Source of the DNA: an uncultured Peptostreptococcaceae bacterium
GTDB lineage: Bacteria; Bacillota; Clostridia; Peptostreptococcales; Anaerovoracaceae
Assembly (NCBI GenBank): GCA_910588185.1
Contig: CAJUQR010000008.1
Span: 85,933-149,932 of the forward strand
DNA: 64,000 nt
Direction of reading: 5' to 3'
Shown here: in pieces, positions 26,394-34,714 of the stretch
Layout of the letters: every line of letters begins with the position of its first letter
Position numbering within the stretch: the first letter of the stretch is position 1
The notes under the pieces: generated by a model
Told to the model about the DNA's origin: nothing
Database searches by the model: none
What the model saw: only the letters and a program-made list of their open reading frames with translations
Position numbers and translations under genes: made by a program

Positions 26394-27368
26394 CTATTCG
26401 AAGAAAAATCCTTCTTTAAGTTCATCTGTATCATCGAACACAAACTTATGGAAACCTGTAATTCTAGCCCTTCCGGTAATCTCTGTTATATATTCTTTTC
26501 TTCCGTTGTTCTCTACAACTCCTCTTACCATTCCTATAAACGGAGCATCAACTATACCCTCGTGAACAAACGGTTCATCAATTTTTAACTTTCCATTTTC
26601 GCAGAGCCATGCTACCTTAGCGCTTGTGCCTGTTCCGCCTGGAGATCTGTCAGGAGCTCCATAACCTGAGCTGTGCACTACTCTTAAATCTGCGTCTTTT
26701 GCTTTAGGTGTAGAATACCACTGAACCAATGTAACGTCAACACCTTTAGCCTTGCAAGCTTCTCTCACTTTTGCCGAAAATTCCCTTATTTTGTTAGCAT
26801 ATGCAGGTTCAATTTTAACACCAAACATATCAGCCGGAATAATAGCAAACACATTTCCGCCATAAGCTAAATTTACAGGAATGTCCTTTATATCGTCTAC
26901 ATCTATTCTTATTTCATTTTCAATTACATAAGAATTTACGTTTCTAATGGTAGTACTTTCAACATAATCTTCTTTAAAATTATTTTTAATCTTAACCAGT
27001 CCTGCCGGAGTCTCAATTATATATTCTTCTTTATGTTCTGCAGGTACAAGGCCTATTTCCTGAAGAGCAGTTCCAACACCGATCGTAGCGTGTCCGCACA
27101 TGTCAAGATACTGCACATCATCCATATAGAATATACCAAAATCAGCAGCCGGATCACAAGGAGGCACTACTGCAGCACAAAGCATTCCTGCATGACCTCT
27201 TGGCTCATAGGTAAGTCTTGTTCTTATATAATCGTACTTTTCTTTAAAATAATCTCTCTTTTCCTTTACTGTATTTCCTACCAGTTTAGGAATACCACTC
27301 AGAATAATTCTCGTAGGTTCACCGCCTGTATGGGTATCTACAGTATCAATCATTTCTTTAAATCTCAT
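26394..27368 (-). CDS. Proline racemase/hydroxyproline epimerase family protein with Cys-Gly active site
   Basis: 324 residues, full length for the family, which handles proline and hydroxyprolines. The first catalytic motif MCGHATIG (Cys91) is intact. In the second, DRSPxGTGTSA, the position normally Cys (racemase/epimerase) or Thr (3-hydroxyproline dehydratase) is Gly244. A two-base racemase reaction is therefore doubtful; a dehydratase or another proton-abstraction reaction is possible. A sigma-54 promoter lies just upstream and the activator gene follows, so it belongs to the same regulon as nhaC and the ArgH-like lyase. Confidence 0.88.
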   Translation of the reverse strand: MRFKEMIDTVDTHTGGEPTRIILSGIPKLVGNTVKEKRDYFKEKYDYIRTRLTYEPRGHAGMLCAAVVPPCDPAADFGIFYMDDVQYLDMCGHATIGVGTALQEIGLVPAEHKEEYIIETPAGLVKIKNNFKEDYVESTTIRNVNSYVIENEIRIDVDDIKDIPVNLAYGGNVFAIIPADMFGVKIEPAYANKIREFSAKVREACKAKGVDVTLVQWYSTPKAKDADLRVVHSSGYGAPDRSPGGTGTSAKVAWLCENGKLKIDEPFVHEGIVDAPFIGMVRGVVENNGRKEYITEITGRARITGFHKFVFDDTDELKEGFFFE

Positions 27369-27444
27369 ATTAAATTTCCTCCAAAAGTGTTTTTACTCAT
27401 ATCGGCTCCGGGACGATAGAGCTTGTAGAGTCATAAATATATAT

Positions 27445-27460
27445 AGCAAATATCGTGCCA
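27445..27460 (-). promoter_or_regulatory. Sigma-54 (-24/-12) promoter of the racemase-activator operon
   Basis: Minus strand reads TGGCACGATATTTGCT, an almost perfect match to the RpoN consensus TGGCACG-N4-TTGCW. The -12 element is about 77 bases before the racemase ATG. It begins immediately after the DapB-like gene. Confidence 0.8.
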
Positions 27461-27466
27461 TAATAT

Positions 27467-28084
27467 TTACATGTTCAACATTTTCTTTCCCTCTTCCAAT
27501 GCTCCTTTTGCAAATATCTTTTTTGAAAACGCTGTATGACTTATTTCTAATACCTCATCTTCAAGTGCAAAATACACTTTGTGCTGTCCAAAAACAGTTC
27601 CCATTCTTAAACTTGCTGCATCTTCCTCAGGAATCTGCAAAATGCTGCACAAGGTTTTAGCAGTTCCACTTGGAGCATCTTTTTTCTTAGTATGATGTAT
27701 CTCCTCAACTGATATATCACAACCGCCGAGAAGTTCCTTACATTCTTTTGACAATTGGTTCATTGCAGCTATTCCCCTGGAAAAGTTAGTTTTTCTATTG
27801 ATAGGACATATCTTTTCAAGAAGTTTAATCAATTCCTCATCATGCTCATTTTGACCTGTAGTTCCCATTACTACAGGGATATTACCTCCATGTTCCCTGC
27901 AATATTCGTATATACCCTGTATTGCACCGGGATGGCTAAAATCTATTATTAAATCAGCTCTATCTTTAGGCCATTTCTTATCAAGCGGCTCGATGGTTTC
28001 AATTCTGTCAAAGGCTTTATCTTCCAAAGCACACTCTTCTATAATCTTTCCCATAGCTCCTGTTCCGACAATTAATAAAAACAT
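27467..28084 (-). CDS. Short dihydrodipicolinate reductase (DapB)-like protein
   Basis: 205 residues against about 250-270 for typical DapB, which reduces 4-hydroxy-tetrahydrodipicolinate in lysine and diaminopimelate synthesis. The dinucleotide-binding VGTGAMGK, the GTTG motif and the catalytic EIHHTKKKDAPSGTA block are present. The usual APNMSxGV segment reads NFSRGIAAMNQL. The ATG at 28084, 8 bases after GGGGG, is preferred to that at 28102. Other dap genes are not nearby. Probably functional but shortened, as seen in some Clostridia; an altered substrate is possible. Confidence 0.75.
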   Translation of the reverse strand: MFLLIVGTGAMGKIIEECALEDKAFDRIETIEPLDKKWPKDRADLIIDFSHPGAIQGIYEYCREHGGNIPVVMGTTGQNEHDEELIKLLEKICPINRKTNFSRGIAAMNQLSKECKELLGGCDISVEEIHHTKKKDAPSGTAKTLCSILQIPEEDAASLRMGTVFGQHKVYFALEDEVLEISHTAFSKKIFAKGALEEGKKMLNM

Positions 28085-28149
28085 AATAAATCCCCCTTTC
28101 ACATTCTAACTAACAGAATATGAAAAAGGGCTTGTTTTGATTACAAAAA

Positions 28150-28200
28150 AATTATAAAAAACTGCACTCTTCTATTACTTATAGAAAAGTGCAGTTTTCA
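28150..28200 (-). terminator. Terminator after the cysteine-rich small protein gene
   Basis: Perfect arms AAAACTGCACT/AGTGCAGTTTT with inner TCTAT/ATAGA, followed by a T-rich run on the minus strand. It separates the gene at 28215 from the DapB-like gene. Confidence 0.8.
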
Positions 28201-28214
28201 TCTTATTACAAATT

Positions 28215-28472
28215 TTATTTCTTTTTAGCCAGCTCCATTATTTCGCTGTATTTTGATATGATATAATCATATCCCTTAGGATTATGAGGAATTAAACATT
28301 CTGAACAATCCTTTATACCGCCTTCAATATACTTAAAATTACCTCCGCATTTGTCACCCAAAGCATACAGCGGGCAATAGCAGAAAAGGCAGTTAAAATC
28401 TTCCTCGTTTTTTGTCTTGTGACAAGGAAAGTACTCACATTTTTTATTCTGAAAAAACTTAAAATGTTCCAT
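28215..28472 (-). CDS. Cysteine-rich small domain protein
   Basis: 85 residues with at least eight cysteines, spaced CEYFPCH, CLFCYCPLY, CGG, CSECLIPH, matching the small cysteine-rich domain family PF04071, which probably binds metal or an Fe-S centre and is sometimes found next to cobalamin genes. It follows the FAD oxidoreductase by 11 bases and both probably form one transcript. Function unknown. Confidence 0.8.
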   Translation of the reverse strand: MEHFKFFQNKKCEYFPCHKTKNEEDFNCLFCYCPLYALGDKCGGNFKYIEGGIKDCSECLIPHNPKGYDYIISKYSEIMELAKKK

Positions 28473-28483
28473 AAATCTCTCTC

Positions 28484-29863
28484 CTAACTATATTTTTGAT
28501 TTAAAATCCTCGCAACATACACGCCGCTGGCTGAAGCCTGTGACAACGAATGAGTCACACCTGACCCGTCGCCAAGGGCATACAGACCCTTTACTTTCGT
28601 TTCAAGATTATCGTCTACTTCAACCTTCATATTATAAAATTTAACTTCTACTCCGTATAGTAACGTGTCCTCATTGGCAGTTCCGGGAGCAATCTTGTCA
28701 AGAGCATAGATCATTTCAATTATGTCATCAAGCTGTCTCTTGGGAATTACAAGACTCAAATCACCGGCGGTTGCCTTTAAGGTAGGTCTTGTAAAGCTCT
28801 TTTCCATTCTCCTTTGGCTTGACCTTCTTCCTTTCACAAGATCGCCAAATCTCTGAAGCAGCACTCCGCCGCCAAGCATATTTGAAAGTCTCGCTATAGA
28901 TTCTCCATATTCATTGCTATCCTCAAACGGTTCTGTAAAAGTATTGGAAACAAGCAGTGCAAAGTTGGTATTTTCAGTCCTAAGGGCAGGATCAGCATAG
29001 CTATGACCGTTTACTGTGACTATTCCGTTTGTATTTTCTGCAACTACTTCTCCATAAGGATTCATACAAAATGTTCTTACCAAATCATTGTACTTATCTG
29101 TTTGATACACAAACTTACTCTCATATACATCATCTGTTATATGTTTAAATATTTCGGCAGGAAGCTCAACTCTTACGCCTATATCCACTCTGTTCTTTTT
29201 CTGTTTTATGCCAAATCCATCACATACAGAACTTATCCACTTTGAGCCTGAACGTCCTGCGGCAAGGATTAAATCATTACAATAGAATTCTTCTCCTTTA
29301 TCGCTTACTACTTTAAAAGTACCGTCTTCTAATTTTTCAGCTGTACGAAGTGTAGTATAAAACTTGGTATCTATATGAGAAGAAATATATTCAAATATTC
29401 TGCCAAGTATCTCTACATTTCTGTCAGTTCCAAGATGACGAACCTTGGCCTCTAAAAGATGCAGATCGTAGTGAAGCGCCTTAGTCTTAAGTTCTCTGCT
29501 TGTTTCATAAAGTTTTGCATCTGCTCCTCCCATACTGCAAAGAACACTGTCGACATACTCCATCAGCTCAATAGCTTCCTTAGTTCCAACATACTTATGC
29601 AATTCTCCGCCAAATTGTGTAGTTATATTATATTTTCCATCAGAAAGAGTTCCTGCACCTCCGTAACCGTTCATTATATGACAAGGACTGCATTTTACAC
29701 ACGTAGGTGTAAGACCTTTCTTTATAGGGCACTGTCTTTTTTCAAGCGGAGCCCCTTTATCTATCATAAGAATTTTAGCATTGCAATTAAGCTTAGTAAG
29801 CTCGTATGCCATAAAAACTCCGCTGGCGCCTGCTCCTGCAATTATTATATCATATTTGTTCAC
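28484..29863 (-). CDS. FAD-dependent oxidoreductase (NAD(P)/FAD-dependent)
   Basis: 459 residues with an N-terminal Rossmann fold (IIAGAGASGVFMAYEL), a cysteine-rich insertion CPIKKGLTPTCVKCSPC followed by NGYGGAGTLSDGKYN, and a C-terminal FAD-binding block ALGDGSGVTHSLSQASASG. This layout fits the family annotated as FAD-dependent dehydrogenases in anaerobes, whose substrate is unknown. The cysteine cluster may bind a metal. GTG start behind GGAGG. Shares an operon with the cysteine-rich protein downstream. Confidence 0.8.
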   Translation of the reverse strand: MNKYDIIIAGAGASGVFMAYELTKLNCNAKILMIDKGAPLEKRQCPIKKGLTPTCVKCSPCHIMNGYGGAGTLSDGKYNITTQFGGELHKYVGTKEAIELMEYVDSVLCSMGGADAKLYETSRELKTKALHYDLHLLEAKVRHLGTDRNVEILGRIFEYISSHIDTKFYTTLRTAEKLEDGTFKVVSDKGEEFYCNDLILAAGRSGSKWISSVCDGFGIKQKKNRVDIGVRVELPAEIFKHITDDVYESKFVYQTDKYNDLVRTFCMNPYGEVVAENTNGIVTVNGHSYADPALRTENTNFALLVSNTFTEPFEDSNEYGESIARLSNMLGGGVLLQRFGDLVKGRRSSQRRMEKSFTRPTLKATAGDLSLVIPKRQLDDIIEMIYALDKIAPGTANEDTLLYGVEVKFYNMKVEVDDNLETKVKGLYALGDGSGVTHSLSQASASGVYVARILNQKYS

Positions 29864-29875
29864 TCTTATTACCTC

Positions 29876-29905
29876 CGTAAAAAAGGTCCCGTAATACGAG
29901 ACCTC
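29876..29905 (-). terminator. Terminator after the DUF1292 gene
   Basis: Arms AGGTCTCG and CGGGACCT with a short ATTA loop, then TTTTTTAC on the minus strand. Confidence 0.7.
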
Positions 29906-29918
29906 CTTGCGAATAAGT

Positions 29919-30194
29919 TTATTCTTCTTCCATTATTTTATCGAATTCAGCAACAACTTTTTCAAATTCTGCATCGTCTTCGATATCAATCAATTCAAAT
30001 TCGTCTTCGCCAACTTCTTTATATCCGTAGATGTAAACATCGTCGGTATTGTCATTAGGAATCAAAGCAATATATTCTTTTCCCTCAAAATCGAATACTC
30101 CCATTATCTCACATTCAACTTCAATGCCGTCATCAAATTCAAGGGTGATAAAATCAGCCTCTTCGATTTCAGGAGCTTTTTTGTCTTGTGCCAT
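29919..30194 (-). CDS. DUF1292 family acidic protein
   Basis: 91 residues, strongly acidic, with the DUF1292 pattern: an opening FITLEFDDG strand, GVFDFEGKEYIALIP, then YIYGYKE and a FELIDI strand. Small cytosolic proteins of this family occur next to mltG or Holliday-junction resolvase genes in Firmicutes; the role is unknown. Strong GGAGG ribosome binding site. It lies alone between uvrC and the oxidoreductase and is followed by its own terminator. Confidence 0.85.
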   Translation of the reverse strand: MAQDKKAPEIEEADFITLEFDDGIEVECEIMGVFDFEGKEYIALIPNDNTDDVYIYGYKEVGEDEFELIDIEDDAEFEKVVAEFDKIMEEE

Positions 30195-30272
30195 TTTTAT
30201 TCCTCCATAAAAGTTAATTGATGATAATCAAATATCTAACGATATTATAATACCATAAAGCCACTTATATTA

Positions 30273-32096
30273 TCAACTAAAATATTCCTTTATCTCTTTA
30301 GCATTAGCCTCTGTTATTCCTTTCACTTCCATAAGCTTATTGACAGACGCTTTTTTAATTTCTTCTATAGAATCAAAATAGGATAAAAGTGCATTCCTTT
30401 TAACTGGTCCAATTCCCTTTATATTATCAAGAGCTGAACCTATAGTGTTTTTATTATGCAAATTTCTATGATATTCTATGGCAAATCTGTGAACCTCTTC
30501 TTGAATCCTGCCGCAATATTTGAACATCATCGGATCTTCAGTCAAAACAAACTCGTGTCCGCTGCCATTAACAAGGGCTCTCGTCCTATGACTATCATCT
30601 TTTGCCATTCCGAGAACAGGAATATCCAGCTTCATGGCTTTTAACACTTTCTCTGCTGAAGTAACTTGACCTCTTCCGCCATCCATAAGAATCAAATCAG
30701 GCAGCGTAGAAAATCCTGAATCTCCTGCTTCTGCACGTTTAAATCTGCGATATAACATCTCTTGTAGTGATGCATAATCATCAGGACCATCTACAGATTT
30801 TATTTTAAATCTTCGATAATCTTTTTTTACAGGCTTAAGATTATTAAACACCACCATGGCTCCTACGGTATCTACACCATTAGTATTAGATATATCATAG
30901 GATTCAATTCTGTAAATATTCTTCTTTTTACCCAATATGGTATATAGTCTGGCAATTAACTGGTCTTCTTTTTCCTTAGCACTTTTTAGCCTATCTTCGA
31001 TAGTCTTTTCCATCTCTCTTGTGTCTTTCAAAGCTAGCTCTAAAAGCGCTTTCTTTGGTCCTCTGCTTGGAACAATTATTTGGACTTTTCTGCCCGTTTC
31101 AAGATTCTTTAAGTATTCCTCTATAAGTTTACTTTCTTTTAAAGGTTTAGAAAGTATAATTTCCGGAGGTATTACAAGCCACTGGCTATAATACTGTTTG
31201 ATAAATTCTCCTACCAATGATTCATAGTCATCTTCTCCCTGAGTCTCCATGGCAAAAGTCTCTCTTCCGCTAAGCTTTCCATCTCTAACAGGGAAGAGTA
31301 CTATAGAAGTATTTTCACCTCTTCCTATCGGTATAACAACATCAAGATCCTTTCCTCCGGTCATAGTTACTCGCTGAGTTTCCTTGAGACTTTTTATACC
31401 GCTTATACAATCTCTTAATCTGGCCGCTTCTTCAAAATTAAGGTTTTCAGCCGCTTCTAACATTGATTCTTGCAAACTGTCGAGTATTTTCTTTTGCTTG
31501 CCTGACAAAAATTCAAGCACGCTTTCAATACATGCTTTATACTCTTCTTTCTCCACATTCCCTGTGCATATTCCCCTACAATCCTCTATGTGATAATTCA
31601 AGCATGGTCTTTGACCCTCAGGAAATTTTAAAGCAGCGCATCTCTTAAGTTTAAACACCTTGTTTAATAATTCTATAGTATCATTGACTGCGCCTGCATC
31701 GCTGTAAGGTCCAAAATATTTACTTCCGTCTTTTTTTACTATTCTCGTCTTAACCACACGCGGAAAATCTTCCTGCATAGTAACTTTTATATAAGGGTAA
31801 GTTTTATCGTCACGAAGCAGCACATTATATTTAGGCTCATACTTTTTTATGAGGTTACACTCAAGGATAAGCGCCTCCATTTCAGTCTGACAAGTTATAT
31901 ATTCAAACTCAGCTATATTCGATACCATAGAGCGAACTTTAGGACTATGATTTGCTGAACTTTGAAAATACTGTCTCACTCTGTTACGCAGTGAAATAGC
32001 TTTTCCTACGTATATAACCTGTCCAAGCTTATCTTTATGCATATAAACTCCCGGTGTATCCGGGAGTTTTTTCAAATTTTCTTTAATATCAAACAT
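30273..32096 (-). CDS. uvrC: Excinuclease ABC subunit C
   Basis: 607 residues, the usual size. UvrC makes both incisions around DNA lesions. An N-terminal GIY-YIG nuclease domain (GVYMHKD..IYVGKAISLRNRVRQYF), a UVR segment (AENLNFEEAARLRDCI), an RNase H-like domain (ESYDISNTNG, LILMDGGRGQV) and C-terminal helix-hairpin-helices (IKGIGPVKR) can all be seen. Starts directly at the stop of the carboxypeptidase gene. Confidence 0.96.
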   Translation of the reverse strand: MFDIKENLKKLPDTPGVYMHKDKLGQVIYVGKAISLRNRVRQYFQSSANHSPKVRSMVSNIAEFEYITCQTEMEALILECNLIKKYEPKYNVLLRDDKTYPYIKVTMQEDFPRVVKTRIVKKDGSKYFGPYSDAGAVNDTIELLNKVFKLKRCAALKFPEGQRPCLNYHIEDCRGICTGNVEKEEYKACIESVLEFLSGKQKKILDSLQESMLEAAENLNFEEAARLRDCISGIKSLKETQRVTMTGGKDLDVVIPIGRGENTSIVLFPVRDGKLSGRETFAMETQGEDDYESLVGEFIKQYYSQWLVIPPEIILSKPLKESKLIEEYLKNLETGRKVQIIVPSRGPKKALLELALKDTREMEKTIEDRLKSAKEKEDQLIARLYTILGKKKNIYRIESYDISNTNGVDTVGAMVVFNNLKPVKKDYRRFKIKSVDGPDDYASLQEMLYRRFKRAEAGDSGFSTLPDLILMDGGRGQVTSAEKVLKAMKLDIPVLGMAKDDSHRTRALVNGSGHEFVLTEDPMMFKYCGRIQEEVHRFAIEYHRNLHNKNTIGSALDNIKGIGPVKRNALLSYFDSIEEIKKASVNKLMEVKGITEANAKEIKEYFS

Positions 32097-33449
32097 TTAA
32101 AAACGCCAGTCTCTCCTCTTAAGATCTTCTTCACGTTCAAGGCGGCGGCGTGCCTCCTCTTCCAGCCTTTGTTTACGAATTTTTGCTATTCTCCGCTTAT
32201 TTCTGACCCTCATGCACAAAATTGAAATAAATGCTGCAACAATTAATACAATTACAGCTCCTATCAAGACAGTTTGGAAATTTGTAATTCCTATTCCGGA
32301 TAAAAACCATCCCTTGCCTATATCCTCAGCAGCAATAAGATCAACTGTTTTTTTAAGCTCGTCAGCTATATAAACTTCTACTACTCCTATTTTTTGTCCT
32401 TTTTTAACAGGAGCAACAAGACTATCTGTATAAACGCATTTTGTGGTCACAAGAGATGCGGATACACCTTCAGGAAGATTAACATATCCATTGTCAGCAG
32501 CAATTGCTTCTACTTTGTTTGTCGCACCTCCAAGCAATTTTACCTTGCCAAACACGTCACCTTTTTCAAAGGCGGCGTACTTTGATACATTGGCTTTACC
32601 GTAGTCCATCATAGCTTTTATGTCGCTGTACCTGCCTTCAAGAGTGCTTCCCATTACAACAGAATATATCTCAAGCCCTCCTACATCAAGGCCGGTCACC
32701 AAAGTGCACTTATTTTCTCCGACTACTCCTGTCTTTCCTCCAAATACGCCTTCGTATTTATCTACTTTTAATTTCTTTCCATTTCTCTCTGTATCGATTC
32801 CCATTAAAAAAGCATTAAAATTTTTTAATTTTCTTTCTCCATAGGAATCTGTTGCAGGAATGGTATGTTCTGCAGTTCCCGATATTTTTCTCACAGTCTT
32901 GTTGCTAAGCGCTTCTCTTGCTATCAACGCCATATCCATAGGTGTAGAATAATGTTCTTTATTATCAAGTCCACTTGGATTTACAAAATGAGTATTTGTA
33001 CATCCTATAGCCTCGGCTCTCTCGTTCATCATGTCAACAAAACTATCCACAGACCCTGATGTCGCAATGGCCAATGCCACCGCTGCATCATTACCTGATG
33101 CGAGCATAAGACCGTACATAAGCTCTTCTGCTACAATCTTTTCACCTGTCTTAAGGTATATCTTCGTCTCCGGCATTGCAGAGGCTTCCTCTGTAACCTC
33201 GACAATCTGATCAAGATCTAAGTTTTCAGCGGCAATCAAACATGTCATCAGCTTCGTCATACTGGCTGGATCCATCTTTTTGTCAGCATTCTTTTCCCAT
33301 ATAACTTCGTCTGTATCGCCGCAAAAGATTATTGCGGCTTCGCCCTTAATTTCCGGCGGAGCCATTTCTGCCGATGACTTTGTAAAATTAACTGATAATA
33401 TAAATGTTACACAACAAAGACATATAAAAAATCTTTTTAAAAAATTCAT
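32097..33449 (-). CDS. D-alanyl-D-alanine carboxypeptidase (penicillin-binding protein)
   Basis: 450 residues. Signal peptide (about 1-27), a peptidase S11 domain with SxxK (SMTK), SGN and KTG (GGKTGVVG), a beta-sandwich domain, then an additional C-terminal membrane helix and a very basic tail (RRRLEREEDLKRR). It trims the terminal D-Ala of peptidoglycan stem peptides at the cell surface. A true transmembrane C-terminus instead of an amphipathic anchor, with a charged cytosolic tail, is a variation on the DacF/DacA plan. Followed without gap by uvrC. Confidence 0.92.
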   Translation of the reverse strand: MNFLKRFFICLCCVTFILSVNFTKSSAEMAPPEIKGEAAIIFCGDTDEVIWEKNADKKMDPASMTKLMTCLIAAENLDLDQIVEVTEEASAMPETKIYLKTGEKIVAEELMYGLMLASGNDAAVALAIATSGSVDSFVDMMNERAEAIGCTNTHFVNPSGLDNKEHYSTPMDMALIAREALSNKTVRKISGTAEHTIPATDSYGERKLKNFNAFLMGIDTERNGKKLKVDKYEGVFGGKTGVVGENKCTLVTGLDVGGLEIYSVVMGSTLEGRYSDIKAMMDYGKANVSKYAAFEKGDVFGKVKLLGGATNKVEAIAADNGYVNLPEGVSASLVTTKCVYTDSLVAPVKKGQKIGVVEVYIADELKKTVDLIAAEDIGKGWFLSGIGITNFQTVLIGAVIVLIVAAFISILCMRVRNKRRIAKIRKQRLEEEARRRLEREEDLKRRDWRF

Positions 33450-33458
33450 ATCTATATC

Positions 33459-34688
33459 CTATTTTTTATCCAATTCAAAGAAATAATCCATCAGCTCAAA
33501 TCCATTCTCAAAATGATTGCCATAAATTGATGCCGATTTCTCATTAAACTTTTTACGTTCATCAACTTCTGTCTCTGTCCTGCTATCGTATATTACAAAC
33601 GGAACCGGATCAGAAGTATGTGTTCTTATCGATATAGGCGTTCTATGGTCGGGTATTACAAGCACCCTAAAATCTTCACCTGATTCTTTCAAATATTCTA
33701 TTACAGGTCTTACCGCTCTGCTATCAATATACTCAGCACACTTTATCTTGTCCTCTAAGTTGCCTTGATGAGAACATTCGTCTGTACCTTCAAGATGTAA
33801 ATACACAAAATCTCTGCCTCTTTTATATGCATCTATAGCAGCAGCAGCCTTACCCTCAAAGTTTGTACGTATATTTCCGGTAGCTCCTTCCACATCGATA
33901 ATTTCAAATCCGGCAAACATGCCTATGCCTCTGATTAAATCCACCGCTGAGACGACACTTGCCTTAACTCCATATTTGCCATAAAAATCAGGAAGAGACG
34001 GCTTAGTGCCCTGTCCCCATATCCATATACCGTTGGCCGCATTAACGCCTCTTGCCTGCCTGTCCTTATTTATAGGATGATCTTTAAGAAGCTGATAACT
34101 TTGTTTTGCCATTCTGATGAAAAGTTCCTGATCTTTTCCCTTTGGAAGATAATCTCCAATCCTTTTATCAAGAATATCATGAGGCGGTATAAGCTCACAT
34201 TGAACCGGATTATGGCTTATAATCATACAATGTCTGTACTGGGTACCTTTATAAAATTTAATGTTCTCTGTCTCAAAGTTTTCTCTTATTACATCTAAAA
34301 GCTCGTCCGCTTCCTCAGTTATAATATCGCCGGCTGCATGATCTACTATGGAAAAATCCTCATAATTGCCGTTTGCAGACGGTTTCAACGTAACAAAATT
34401 AACTCTGAAAGATTCATCATATTCATTCATTTCTATTCCCAGAGCGCCTGCTTCAAGCGGTGATCTTCCTGTAAGATAAACTCTAGGGTCATATCCCATA
34501 ACAGATAAATTTGCTGAATCACTTCCGGGACTTATGCCTAAAGGAACAGTCCTGCAAGTACCGACAATTCCTCTAGATGCCAGGCCATCTATACACGGAA
34601 GCAGGGCAACCTCAAGAGGTGTCCTGCCGCCTAAACTGTCTATGGGATTATCTGCCGATCCATCAGGAACGACTACTAAAAATCTCAT
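33459..34688 (-). CDS. apgM: Cofactor-independent phosphoglycerate mutase (ApgM type)
   Basis: 409 residues of the alkaline-phosphatase superfamily mutase, archaeal-type, which interconverts 2- and 3-phosphoglycerate. The metal-binding VVPDGSAD at the N-terminus, the nucleophile region GSDSANLSVMGYDP, LEGTDECSHQG and IPDHRTP are all present. Some relatives are homoserine kinases (ThrH-like annotation), so that alternative exists. It sits before the carboxypeptidase gene and after serC, giving a link to serine synthesis from glycolysis. Confidence 0.85.
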   Translation of the reverse strand: MRFLVVVPDGSADNPIDSLGGRTPLEVALLPCIDGLASRGIVGTCRTVPLGISPGSDSANLSVMGYDPRVYLTGRSPLEAGALGIEMNEYDESFRVNFVTLKPSANGNYEDFSIVDHAAGDIITEEADELLDVIRENFETENIKFYKGTQYRHCMIISHNPVQCELIPPHDILDKRIGDYLPKGKDQELFIRMAKQSYQLLKDHPINKDRQARGVNAANGIWIWGQGTKPSLPDFYGKYGVKASVVSAVDLIRGIGMFAGFEIIDVEGATGNIRTNFEGKAAAAIDAYKRGRDFVYLHLEGTDECSHQGNLEDKIKCAEYIDSRAVRPVIEYLKESGEDFRVLVIPDHRTPISIRTHTSDPVPFVIYDSRTETEVDERKKFNEKSASIYGNHFENGFELMDYFFELDKK

Positions 34689-34714
34689 AATCCTATCTCC
34701 TTTTATTGTGTCTA

